32,262 nucleotides of DNA from Lingula anatina (Eukaryota > Brachiopoda > Lingulata > Lingulida > Lingulidae): assembly GCF_001039355.2 (NCBI RefSeq), contig NW_019776157.1, positions 361,285 to 393,546 on the forward strand, read 5' to 3'. This document shows positions 1 through 10,629 of this stretch, one piece after another. Positions within the stretch are counted from its first letter, which is position 1, and every line of letters starts with the position of its first letter. The position numbers were made by a program, and so were the translations under genes. Under the pieces are notes generated by a model. The model was not told the DNA's origin. It made no database searches and saw nothing but the letters and a program-made list of their open reading frames with translations.

Positions 1-589
1 ATCTGATGGTTCTGGAACAGATTGTGGGGAAATGAATAAATGAATTCGGAAAGTATGTGAAAGTTTTACTTCAAATTGAAGCAGGCTAATATTACCTCCC
101 ATACGACCATAATCACTGCTATGATTATAATGAGTAAGGGCAAGGAAGGTTATATTGAAACCAATGTTCTAAATATCTTCAAAATGTAAACTGTTTGGAT
201 ACATATTCAAAAATGTATTATTTTTTATATGTTCATTCTTTTTAAAATTTAACTTTTTAAATTAACTGAACTGACGGACATGACACCAAACTGGACAATT
301 ACCTTCCCAAATATTAACAGCTACAGTTTGTGGTGCAGTGGTGCAGTGCAGTGGCGTTCCTTCTTTAGCTGAATGTTTTAAAACATTATATAAACTAGAA
401 TAAATTACTTGCAGTTTGGAAGTCTGGCAAAACAAATCTTTGCAAAATTAATTAAAAAATATAAAGATATTAAAAACTTCTGTATCAGACATTTGTACAA
501 AATATGAAAATCTTGAAACTGCTTTGAAATGTTCACAAAATGCCAACTAGTTGTTGGTGCTACAATATGTTTTGCCACCTGACAATTAC

Positions 590-3500
590 CTTTCTCTACA
601 TCCACTGCCACATCATGCTCAGATGTCTGCTTTGGTAGCTCAGCATTGTATTTTGTCTGGTTGATGTCTGAAATAAGGTTATTCTAAAATTGTATAAAAC
701 AAATAAAGGAAAATGTGAGAACTTTTTTGTTTGAGCGTTACTACTCTATACTTGAACATAAATAAAGCAGCAGAAAATGAAAATAAAAAAATGTTACATC
801 TGTTTTACACACATAAAAAAAGGATTAAAAATACATCAACATCATCAGATAGACATTTCTACAGCATAATATAAAGGTAAACTTTTACATAAGTATATAA
901 TTACCTGGGTGGAGAAAACTTGGGTTAAAGTGAGCAATGAGACTGTAAAAAGGTGAAACATCTGCATTTCTGTAGCTGAAAGTCTTCCCATCATGGGATT
1001 TTGGGTGATCTGCCTGCATCTTCTTTTGCATCTTTGAGTTTAGCCTAGGGTTGTTAGGAGGAGCATAAGTGAAGAACTCAGAAGCAATGCAGTTGTTATT
1101 CTCCCTAGAGACTTCTGGCATCTGGAGTATGATGCTGCTAATGGACAGTGCACTGGAACTGGGAGTGCTGTTGTAGCTGAGTGTTTTCTAAAATTTTGAA
1201 AATCATCCAATAATCGATTCTGCTTACTGGTAAATTCAGTCAAAATAAACCAAAGACAGAAACATTTATTCTGACAGTGACTTGATGTTGCGTGATAATA
1301 TCACAATATTAATATAATGTCTTTTTATGTTCTTAGTTTATGTGCATGTGCTAATAAATCAAACCATGCAAATATCATAATGTCAAACGTTACAGAAATG
1401 ATACAAGTGTCTGTTTTTAATTACAAGAAGGCAATACATGTATGTCTCAAAGGCAATCCATGATATCTGTACAGGCACATACATGCATGCACAAACAAAA
1501 ATTAGAAAGAAATAATTAATACCCCTTTCCTGCTGTCCACATATCCCATGGCAACCATATCTTCCTTGACAACCAAATTTTCATTGGCAACCATTTCTTC
1601 AATCTGTGCCATAGCCTGGTGTTCAACAGTTGCACGTGCCAAATCATAGCCCTTCTCAAAGTCATAAGCCACCTGTTTCATCATGGTCTCCACACTTCCA
1701 TGCACAACTTGTTGGAACCCATCACTGATTGTGCAACTGAAAAAATAAAGAAAGTGATTGATCTTTCTTCATTTTAACCAAGAAATATTGTAAAGAATGA
1801 GTATTATTGGTAGAATAACACTCTGGCTACAATGAATAACTCCATTAATTAACACACTCAAAGCATGTATGTGTCACTTTATAAAAGCAAAATAATATGA
1901 AAGCATTTCAACAGTAAAACACAAAATAAGACAGATTTATGATGAAAACAGGTTTTTAGTAGTCTTTAATGGGGTGGAGTATAATACAAGTTGTCAGAAT
2001 CAGACATCACTATGAGCAACACATGTGATCAACTCCCAAAGCTGAACACAAATTTAACTTTATTCCAACATATTTATGAAATCAGGAGTCTTAAAAAAAG
2101 ACTCCTTACATGTCATCATACTGGGGCTCATCTTCCAGGCTCTGCAGCACAGTGGTGTCACCAGTGTCTTCTCTGTCATAGCACCTGATATTGTACATTG
2201 CTACATCATATATGCCATTCACAAGGAATGTTCCTATATTGACAAGGAGGCTGGAGAGGAAGATGCCTCTATCAAGCTGAATGACACCAACAGCACTGAG
2301 AAGGGTACTGGTAAGCAGCATGTTTGCAAACATGTAGTTCAAGGTGCTGTTAAACCACAGAAGGACAGGGGCCAACTTCAAGCTGGAACAGCGTGTCCAT
2401 CCATGACAGGACCACATGTACAGAAGGCAAGTTTGCAGTCCAAACCTGAAAAATATTAAATTTATATAAAATATCAAAGTACAGAAGTACATACATGAAA
2501 ATTAAATACTACATGTACATTCCATGTTTAAGGAAAACTGTATACTGCATTAAGAAATCAGAATACATGTCATAATTATTATTATCTTTTATATTCTTTG
2601 TGTTGATAACTGGCAAAAACAGTCATTTCAAAGTACATAACGTATATGCTTATTTATTAATTGTGAGAAAGTCTCCAACTTTACCTGGAGTTCTTACAAG
2701 ACTCCAAAGTGGTGTATCCAACTGTGAGGCATCCATTGCTGCTGAAGTGAGATTCACAGCCAGATACTGTATCATATACTGTTATGTCCAGCATATTCCT
2801 TAAATGAAAGAAAAATATATATTACAATTTTTTTTTTTGCTCAAGTTTCTTTATTTACAACAAATATTTAACAACTGGTATTTGGAATAAATTGCTGCTT
2901 TTAAATATCTGTACTGAGATGCTAGCTTACACTTTTTCCATTCTGAATATATTAATATATCTAGATAACTCCATGAATATAGCTTTAACTAGGCACCCAA
3001 GGCATTCATAACACAAATCATATTTCAGAACATTGACAGAAATAATCTTCATAATTTGCTTAACTTTTTTTTATAAATGTAGTACTATGATGTAGTGATG
3101 TTTGTGATGTTGCAGTTTGTTCTTTAAATTACCATTGAGCTCCTGGTCTTCCACTGATGTTCACCACAACATTCTTCAGTTTTCCCAGAGACTCTAAGTT
3201 TAAAATAATAACAAAAAAAACATTTAGTATAATGTTAGCATGTTGTTTAGGAATAAAACAGGCATCAAATATGATAAAGTTGTAGTTTAATTGTAAAAGT
3301 AAATTTAGTTTAACAAAACAAGACCAACAGCGCCTTGTTTTACAAACCTAAAAGGATTCTTGCACCAACACTCTCAAAATATGCTTTACTTTATAATAAA
3401 TAAGCAACATGCATGGAGCTCTGTAAACATAATACTATATGTAATAATAATAATAATAGATCTATGTAATAAAGCTTCTAATAGAGATAAACAGTTAACT

Positions 3501-4876
3501 GTGACATGATGTTCTAGTAAAGACTGTACATGCTGAATTGATTGCAGTAAGCAAATGGTACTTAACTGCTAATAATATTGTTGAATCAATATTTGCAGGC
3601 AATGAAATCTATATGTGCTCCAAAAATATTCAAGATGTTTACCTTTGGTATACAAAAGGAACCAGTTCTTCTGTCCTACCCCAAGGAAATTGTGCTTTTT
3701 CCCATGTTCATTCAGATTGTATTCAGGAGATACCCCCTGGTCTCCTTTCAACTGCAATCTGACTTTGGGTGTCTTTTCTGCTATTTAAAACAAAATACAC
3801 ATTTCTATAGTTAGGAATAAATACAGTTAAGCAACAACTTCAATAATAATATACAAAGGCAAGACTCGTCATTGGTCTATATCTTTTTTTCTATTTCTGT
3901 CATTATTTTTATTATTGTTATTATTATTATCATTATTATCATTATTATTATTATCTGAAGACACTTAAACACTTTTATTACACAAAATAATAACTAGTTT
4001 AAGCTTTTCAACAAGAATCAGAATCAATAACCTAGAAGATCTTAGCATCACTCTTACCTCTTTTCAGCCCATTTTGAACTGCTACCATGTATCTATAGTG
4101 ATGTTCACCAGAATATTTGGGAACAACAATGATACCACTCTGCTTTCTCTGAAATGATAATGACCATTATAATCATAAGGCAAAAGAAAATAAAATAAAG
4201 GAAATGAAAAGTATGTCAAAATAAAACAATGATGTTATGAAGTTGATAACAGTTGAAACAAAATAATTTTCAGTTCTTTGCCACAGTTGCTTATTTTATA
4301 TTTTAAAAAAGTTAGTCTGTTACAGAAATTCCTGAGAGAAAGCTATACTTTCATATGCATGCAGGCCAAACTTTAAGTTTTGTTTTAGTACCTTCTTCCA
4401 CTTCAGCCATATAATAAAGCTCATGGTGACAAACATGAGTCCAGCAAAAGCATATATAAAGGCGTAAGTAAGTCTGTTGTTTTTCACAAACTTAGGAGGC
4501 ATTTTCAAGGTATTAGCTAGCAAAGAAACGAAAGGATGGAGCTTAGAAAATTGAAAACAAGGAAGCAAATCAAGGGCAAGGAGAATTAATAAAAAGCGTG
4601 GTTATTTTAAATAAATAAGACTATTAAAAATAGTGAAAGTAGGGTCTAATAAAAATGAGGCTCAAACTAAACAAAACACAAAAAGTGGGTTTTTGACTAT
4701 CAAAATACATGAAAGAGTGACAAACCAAATAAAAAAAATCACAATTTTTGCTAAAATGAATGGTAAAAAAACAAAAGATGCAAAAGAGTTAAATATAATT
4801 TGATGATATTCTTACCTCCATGGAGAGGTTGCAGGAGTAGCAACATCAACAGAACTTTGACCTTCAAGTTCTTCAT
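590..4876 (-). CDS. Polycystin-1-like (PLAT domain) membrane protein, 5' ten exons, 3' end outside window
   Basis: Hand-spliced exons: 4816-4876, 4392-4516, 4058-4148, 3643-3780, 3133-3193, 2685-2798, 2110-2445, 1523-1736, 905-1187, 590-667. Every junction has GT/AG and matching phase, giving about 500 codons without a stop. Residues 1-20 form a signal peptide (MKNLKVKVLLMLLLLQPLHG). TM1 is about 36-58. Residues 78-170 read as a PLAT/LH2 domain: YRYMVAVQNG, then KVRLQLKGDQGVS, FLGVGQKNWFLLYTK, SLGKLKNVVVNISG and AQWNMLDITVYD. Two further membrane segments lie in exon 7 (around APVLLWF...NMLL and IFLSSLLVNIGTFLVNGIY). Residues after about 290 are hydrophilic, as in the TM3-TM4 loop of polycystin-1. 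In that family TM1-PLAT-TM2/3 follows a large extracellular region with a GAIN/GPS site. Here the signal peptide runs almost straight into TM1, so that region is missing. The first ATG is at 4876; the upstream in-frame GTG at 4942 is not needed. It could be a short PKD1 paralogue or an internal-promoter isoform. The PLAT call is firm from motif order; the exact subfamily is not. Confidence 0.8.
3905..3953. repeat. (TTA/TCA)n imperfect microsatellite
   Basis: Imperfect TTATTATCATTATTA units in an intron of the polycystin-like gene. Confidence 0.9.
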
Positions 4877-5060
4877 AACGGCAAATTTCTTTTTATATGT
4901 TCTCCCTGTATCAAATAATACGAAGCCGTGTATGACAAACACGTAAATTAAAACAGAAGTCGCGATTCAGCGAATCAACGAGAAATTATCGATATCTCAA
5001 AAACTTTGGACGGAGTTGACTTTAACTTCCGCCCAAATCTCACAAATGTCTGTTGCTAAT

Positions 5061-5090
5061 TGACGTCACAGACACAATCAACTCACGTGA
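5061..5090. promoter_or_regulatory. Candidate promoter elements upstream of the polycystin-like gene: CRE and E-box
   Basis: A perfect CRE palindrome TGACGTCA lies at 5061-5068 and a palindromic E-box TCACGTGA at 5083-5090, about 190-215 bp upstream of the minus-strand ATG at 4876. The interval 4877-5991 separates this gene from the divergently oriented gene A. Read on the minus strand, GTCAAT-T-AGCAAC (5052-5064) has one good half of an RFX X-box, but its other half is degenerate. Function is inferred from motif identity and position only. Confidence 0.35.
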
Positions 5091-5357
5091 CCAATGTGCT
5101 GGGATGTGCGGTTGTGACATTTATACAGCTTTGAATCGAAAAAAAAGGGCTCACTAGCCAAATATTGGGGCTTTAATAAATTATTTTAAAGAGGATAACT
5201 GTGGTCTATGTTATTTTTCGCATTTTGAATTTTATGCATGTACTGGTAGTGCTACTAAAAGAAAAAACAGCAAGGCTGGCTACACTAAAGCAGTAGCACC
5301 AGGCAGTAGTAATTAAACAGCTCCGCACTTGGGTCATATATTATGGGTAGGCTAAGC

Positions 5358-5421
5358 CAACTTAGATTCCTTTGTCTGAAATATAAAGCTGTTTATATTT
5401 CAGACAAAGAAATCTAAGTTG
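5358..5421. repeat. Near-perfect inverted repeat: 30-bp arms, 4-bp loop
   Basis: The left arm 5358-5387 and right arm 5392-5421 are reverse complements with one mismatch, separated by GCTG. The loop is shorter than usual for a microRNA precursor, so a cruciform-prone palindrome or a MITE remnant is more likely. The duplicated locus near 19650-19678 keeps only right-arm-like sequence. Confidence 0.85.
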
Positions 5422-5991
5422 TGTAGCCTCCCCCCCCCCCTCCACAACATGAACATATTGCTTTGAGTGAACTGCTCATCTTTGCACGAAAAGAGACAAA
5501 AAATGACAAGACTCGTAGCCTCCTACTGTAGTAGACCTACCTTCCTCGGCCTAGGGCTACTTGAATTCGCTTTGGGAGCTTCCCCCCTTCATTATTGAAG
5601 CTGGTTTCAATCATTTTTTTATTTTATAAGTGAGGGAAAATATCTGAGAAATTTCACCGAATATAGCCATTATATTTAAAACACTTTCAGGTCAGTAAAT
5701 GGCCTAATGGAATGCAGGTAGTAACGTTATTTCTGTTACGAATGACCTCATATAAAAAATGTATATACAAATGGTCCAATGGGGAGATTAAAAATACAGG
5801 ATGTTTTTAATACCGGAGTGCATAACAGACCTTGGGTTTTTGAAGGTCCTTTCTAAACCCCGATCTGTACACAGTCAACAGGCTTGGTCTACGTACGTGC
5901 GTCAGCCCATCACTGGAAAGTATCAAAAGCAAAACACTGAACTCTACTAGAAGACGCTTCTGGATTATTGCCTGATCTCGATATCTACAAC

Positions 5992-8900
5992 ATGGCTGTC
6001 CAAAGAAGTGTCAAATTGATACTTGTGATTACACTGATTGGAATTATTCAAATAGGTTGATAATATTGGTTTATATCAGATGGATGGAACATGTATCAAG
6101 TATTCTTTTTAAATAATTCTTCCGATCATCCACTATGATTTAACAAAATTACACAGGCCTTTATACTACTATCTGTAATTAGCATTGCATGAAGATATGT
6201 ACTCAACAGCGCCTGTAACATCAATGAGGCGACAATAATTATAGCAAAAATCATGAAAATTTACTGCCGGTGTACCATGAAAATCTGACTCGCCTAAATG
6301 TGAATCCCCAGTCAGATTTTTATTTAAAAAGTCAAACTTTCATGATGAAAATGTGACTCCCCCTGTAAAATTTTGACTCCTCCCCTCCCATAAACTTTAT
6401 AAATCTTATTTTATTTGAGCGTATGACTTTTATCTTGTAGTATGCATAATGGAGGATACATTGACACTTTTTGTTATTCTGCCGGTGAAAATTTTCATGA
6501 GAAAATAAAATTAAAAATGTGTATTTTACCACCCAATGACTCCCCGATGAAAAAGCTATTTATTTGATATTTGTTTATCATTTCAACATCTTTCCTTTTA
6601 GTATACTTTATGAAGAATATATTGGAAATTTTTGAAAGTTTGATGGTAAAATACTGCTCTTGGTCTTTTTCCTTTATAACACACGTTGTTTTCTCCATCT
6701 GCTATTATTCTTCCTACATTCCTGTCCTTTTATTCATATTAACATATTGGTACATACTAACCGCAAATAATTTGAAAAATTTTAAGAAACTTTTATAAAC
6801 TTTTATAACTTTGTCTTAATAATACCCTAGCTGCTCCAGAAGGCGTGTCAGACATGTACGTTTAAGCTCATTCGAAACTGCACTTTGGGAGAATTCCCTG
6901 CAGGGTTGGACGATGGGTCCACCTGAATGCGGTCTTGTGTATTTTGGCGTCGACAGTGCCAAACTGCTTTTTTTTTTTTTTTCAAATATGCCCAACGGTT
7001 TTGTATGTTAATTAAGCAGGTTCCTTTCGAAAATCAGCATGATCTAATTAGATTTATTTATCTTTTTATTCATCTATTTATTTATATTTGAAAATGTTGT
7101 TGCAATATTTTTGCTGTTTAATGTCTGTATATTTTCAGTTTTTGCTGTGTAGTTAATTTTCTTTGCAATTGTGTGTGGATTCTTCAAACATTAATGTTTT
7201 GCTTTTACCAAATCAGTGCTTTGCTTGACCGTCCCTTTTTTAGAGAGATTCATACTTCCTCTATTCTTGGAAAGGCAGAATAGAATGCATCATAATTACC
7301 AATTATCAAGTCACAGAGTAGGCCTATTTGTCTGATGTGACTGGTCGAGGACCATCCAGCCTTGTTAAAATTACTTGCAATTTAATATGACACGACATCC
7401 TTTATTATTATCACGGTCAGTCATCAGTATGTAAATATCTTTTGGGTGTTTCATTGCCAATCCATTCTTACCGATACAGTCTTATTCACTTCACGGTACT
7501 ACATTATGCAATCTTTCCATTGCAAATTAATAAGGTCTTATTAATTTTTAGGTTCGGGAGAATATTGCTGCGCATATTACACGTCCTATGGCAGTTACAG
7601 AAGCTCCTGTTTCAAGTACTGCTGCGGGACATATATCAGTAAATACTGCTGTTCCTCGTACTCAAGCAGATATTTTAGGAGTTACACCTATCTTTCCTCG
7701 TGCCCCACCCCCTCAAAAAACTGGAAAACTTCTTCAGGCACTATAAATGTGTACGTACATTTTTTCTTTCAAAAATGTCTAGAGCTGATCTCTGTAAGTG
7801 TGAATCGTTGCATATTCGTTAGCATGTTCTTCTATTTGTACTCGATAGAGTTTTAACGTGCTTTAGTGCTCGTGTTCGTTATTTCTAAAAGAGTATATAT
7901 GCGCTGCTCTCGATCCTCATCTACCATTTTATATTAGGGGAGAGCGGGGTGGGTTGGAACGCGGGTAAGTTGGAACATTGGCTTTATTTCTTAAATCACA
8001 AGACCGATCATGTGCTCCTTCAGCATAAAAATGTCATGTGGCATGGTCATTCATCTGGTAAACTTGTGGAAGTTTCGAAAATGCATTAAAAGTTTTATGC
8101 GAAAAAAACTTATTTTCGCTACTCGAAGTAAGTTTTCATATTTTTGACATTCATCGTGCTGTAAACTAAAGTATAAGGATTATATCACTGAAATTGTGCA
8201 AAGCGTTTAGGACCACCTTGATGTTCAAAAAGCTGTTGTTTTTTTTAATCACTTCCCACGTGTTAAAGAAATACAGTGTCATAAGTAGGCCATGACGTCA
8301 TGGGGGCTGGTCGGAACATTTGACATGGGGCCAGTTGGAACACTGTCAGGGGTGTTCCAACCCACCCCGCACGGTGTTTTTCATTTTTTNTTGAGCATTT
8401 ATTACTCAAAAATAAAAAGACCTACTTGATGTTTTATTTCATAGATGAGTGCGGCATATAATTTTCCCCTATCAGATTTTTTATTTTTGTCCCCAAAGCT
8501 TTGACTGCTGAGATATCGCAAAAAAGGTGAAAACTGTTCCAACCAACCCCGCTCTCCCCTAATTATCATCGTAGTAGCGGATTTAGGAATGGTACCAGGG
8601 TGGTCCTGACCCCCCCCCCTTCAGTTTCTAGAAAAATCACACCAATATCCCCCCTCTTGTTATTAGAATTTTAAAAAGCTGAATTATACAGTAGTTCTAA
8701 ACTGCACCGAATTGTACTGTTTGCCCTCCAAAACACCGAACCTCACATGAGGGGGCAAGGAGCGGCTTCGCATCCGAGGCCTGTCATTCTTAAAAAATGG
8801 ACCACCCCCTTTAAATAACCCTGGATCCGCCCCTGCATCGTGTATTTTTTTTCAGAGTCGGTGCCATAGTAGGCTCTGTAGTCGGTTTCATTGCCCTGTG

Positions 8901-9710
8901 TGTCATCATAGGAGTCGTCATCTGCTGCGCAACCGGATGTTGTGGACAAAGGAGAGGAACGGGTGAGTTGTACGAACGCATTTGTTATATTAGCAAGACA
9001 AAGAGCTGATACTGGTAGATTACTGGAACTCTGGGAGGCTGCCTGGCAAGCATAGTACACAGGGTCCGATATTGTTGAAGACGCTGTTAGCATGTGCCCG
9101 TAGCCAAACAGGTCGAGTCCTAAAGCAGCGTTCCATTTACCATTAGTGTGTTAGTTGTGACATACAGGCATTCGTTTTTGAGATAAGATATGCATAAATT
9201 GAGCATCATAAAACGAAAAACAAAAAAGAGCAAATAAAATGTCCAAAAGCTTGGTAGTTGGATCATAAATGAAAATTATCAAACACAAGCCGAAATATTT
9301 TCATACCGTTAGCGTTTGTGTTTGATAATTTTCATTTACGAAAAACGAAAAATTATGCAATATTTTACAAAGACAAGGTGTCCACAAATCAAATGAATTG
9401 CGAACTGTAAGATCGCTCATATGCCTTGTCCATATTTGGCAGAACATAATAGGCCTATATACCTTCGTAATTTCTGCAGTGCCATCAAATCACATACATC
9501 TATTGTATGCAAAGATACCGATATGATAAAAAAATACGAAACACTGTTAACGTCAATTAAAATGTAAATTTATTTACAGTAAATAACCCCCCTGGCAGTG
9601 CTGCAGTCGTGTATACCACATCAGCCGCAGCGCAAGGTTCCCCAGTCGTGGTCACACGACCGCCGACACAAAATCCTGGGTATGGATACCTCAAGAGATA
9701 CCTCAAGTGA
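5992..9710 (+). CDS. Gene A: single-module Shisa/CYYR1-like transmembrane protein, C-terminus truncated by frameshift
   Basis: Exons 5992-6055, 7552-7750, 8856-8962 and 9580-9710 (phases 1, 2, 1) give 166 residues. Exon 1 encodes a signal peptide (MAVQRSVKLILVITLIGIIQ); its donor reads GTTGAT, whereas the gene C copy has the better GTAGGT. Exon 2 encodes one cysteine module: GEYCCAYYTS, KYCCGTYISKYCC and a final SSCPTPS. Exon 3 encodes a membrane span (VGAIVGSVVGFIALCVIIGV) followed by ICCATGCC and a basic stop-transfer QRR. Exon 4 starts a Pro-rich tail (VNNPPGSAAVVYTT) and stops at 9708. Compared with gene C, two defects are visible. A 6-nt deletion removes Phe-Tyr before the third Cys (SSCFKYCC instead of SSFYCSKYCC). 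A local duplication, net 5 nt, near 9687-9703 shifts the frame and ends the protein early. The YCCG-x-YCC core and layout match the Shisa/CYYR1 (STMC6) group. The gene may be decaying or encode a short-tailed receptor. Confidence 0.75.
6056..7551 (+). other. Intron 1 of gene A, homologous to intron 1 of gene C
   Basis: No coding exon was found. From 6056 to about 7453 it matches 20353-21716 with small indels, then the two loci diverge. A loose inverted pair near 6250-6270 (catgaaaatttactgccggt) and 6480-6502 (gccggtgaaaattttcatga) suggests an old MITE, also present in the duplicate. A T-run lies at 6968-6982. Confidence 0.6.
7933..8563. mobile_element. MITE-like element with about 28-bp terminal inverted repeats, in gene A intron 2
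   Basis: The ends (7933-7960 and 8536-8563) are inverted copies with one mismatch; the outer part reads ATTAGGGGAGAGCGGGG. The interior repeats GGTTGGAAC-like units and has no coding capacity. The equivalent intron of gene C runs continuously through TTTCATATTGGTTATCATC (about 25837-25855), so that site is empty. An unresolved base is at 8390. The superfamily was not identified. Confidence 0.85.
8574..8838. repeat. Dispersed repeat with short inverted ends, shared by both duplicated loci
   Basis: It begins GCGGATTTAGG and ends CCTGGATCCGCCCCTG, which are imperfect inverted copies. A related copy lies at about 25856-26115 in gene C intron, so this insertion predates the block duplication. It carries a C-run near 8610-8619 and no ORF that fits a known protein. 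Confidence 0.55.
9266..9338. repeat. Perfect 23-bp inverted repeat (hairpin) in gene A intron 3
   Basis: Arms 9266-9288 and 9316-9338 are exact reverse complements around a 27-nt loop. The hairpin is also conserved in gene C intron 3 (26537-26609), including the loop. It could be a small MITE, a structured RNA or simply unchanged duplicated intron. Confidence 0.85.
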
Positions 9711-10629
9711 ACGGCGCTGCAGTTCCTGGCTTTCGAACACCAAATGTAGGGTTGAAAACTGGACTGAGCGTTCTGAAAGCAGGGTTAGGATTATTTTCCG
9801 ATTCAGGATTGGAGATACATGTACCCTCATCGGAAGAGACTTTTTAATGATTGGCACGCGCATGCCATGGTTTCCCTTGCATTATCACAATCAAGAGAGT
9901 TTGTGATTCTTCGAATAGAAATTAATGGGATAATTCTTATATTAATTGTATATAATAATAGTCGGATACACTCTTAGGTTATCCAAGGAAGTGCCTCCAG
10001 TTTGTATACACTAAATGTACTCCTTTAAAGACTTTTAATTGTTGCTTAGTAGGCCTACTGTAAAAAATTAAATAGAAGGAAAATGTATTTAGTGAAAGTC
10101 TAGTGTGTCAAGACAATTTTATTTGCGTCTTTAAACATATGACAGTACGTACATGTAGGCTAGGGCAGAAAGGCCCTTTTTTCTATCGTTATAATTTCAG
10201 TAATGTGCGTATATAAATCAAGAAAATACTGTATATAGGCCTACTTCGTACATCAAATTAATCATGAAATGATTATGCAATAAAGCAGACTTACATTGTG
10301 AAAAAGATACGTTCCATACCCACAGGTCAATGTTATGCACATTGCAAAGCGTCCTCTTTCTGATTGCGACATAAATAAAAACTGCTGACCTACTAACCAG
10401 ACACACCTGTTTTTGTCCATGTATAATACTGCATGACCCATTTGCTGAGCGCGAGACCAAGCTTACAGGGGCTACATCAGTAGACTTACTCCACGTTTTT
10501 CACGGCGCATAAGGGTAGTCTAGTACACCGAATTAGGATTTAAGGGTCTAGTAATCATACCTAAATAGGTCGCAACACTACGGCACCTTTGGATAAAATA
10601 AAAGAACTGCAGGTTTCGCTATCAACAAC
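9711..10629 (+). other. Gene A to gene B intergenic DNA including the remnant tail-coding sequence
   Basis: The stretch 9711-9853 still matches the gene C tail exon, so it is former coding sequence cut off by the frameshift; the equivalent stop lies near 9849. Beyond it, 9960-10030 and 10222-10629 match 27225-27290 and 27663-28092. No other gene was recognised. Confidence 0.6.
10591..10604 (+). promoter_or_regulatory. Candidate TATA-like element upstream of gene B
   Basis: GGATAAAATAAAAG lies 26-39 bp upstream of the gene B ATG and is identical at 28054-28067 before gene D. The distance would leave a very short leader, so it may instead be part of the 5' UTR. Its conservation may only reflect the recent duplication. 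Confidence 0.25.

Noticed and set aside
290-322. Possible 18-nt micro-exon of the polycystin-like gene (CTGTTAATATTTGGGAAG)
   Set aside because: Phase would fit and a GTAATTG donor follows, but the acceptor lacks a pyrimidine tract and so short an exon cannot be supported by sequence alone.
2106-2110. Stop codon TAA ending exon 7 of the polycystin-like gene at 2106
   Set aside because: The TAA is part of a strong donor (CAT|GTAAGG). The next exon at 1523-1736 fits its phase, so the protein most likely continues. A short retained-intron form cannot be excluded.
2076-2459. 127-codon plus-strand frame
   Set aside because: Antisense of exon 7 of the polycystin-like gene, whose membrane segments and splice phases are convincing on the minus strand.
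3905-3953. TTATTATCATTATTA tract as a regulatory array
   Set aside because: A plain imperfect trinucleotide microsatellite in an intron; nothing points to function.
8743-9093. 116-codon minus-strand frame, and its counterpart at 26099-26320
   Set aside because: Antisense of the TM exon and its flanks; repeated at both loci only because the block is duplicated.
9598-9906. 102-codon plus-strand frame over the gene A tail
   Set aside because: It is out of frame with the tail exon shown by comparison with gene C and opens only because of the local base composition.
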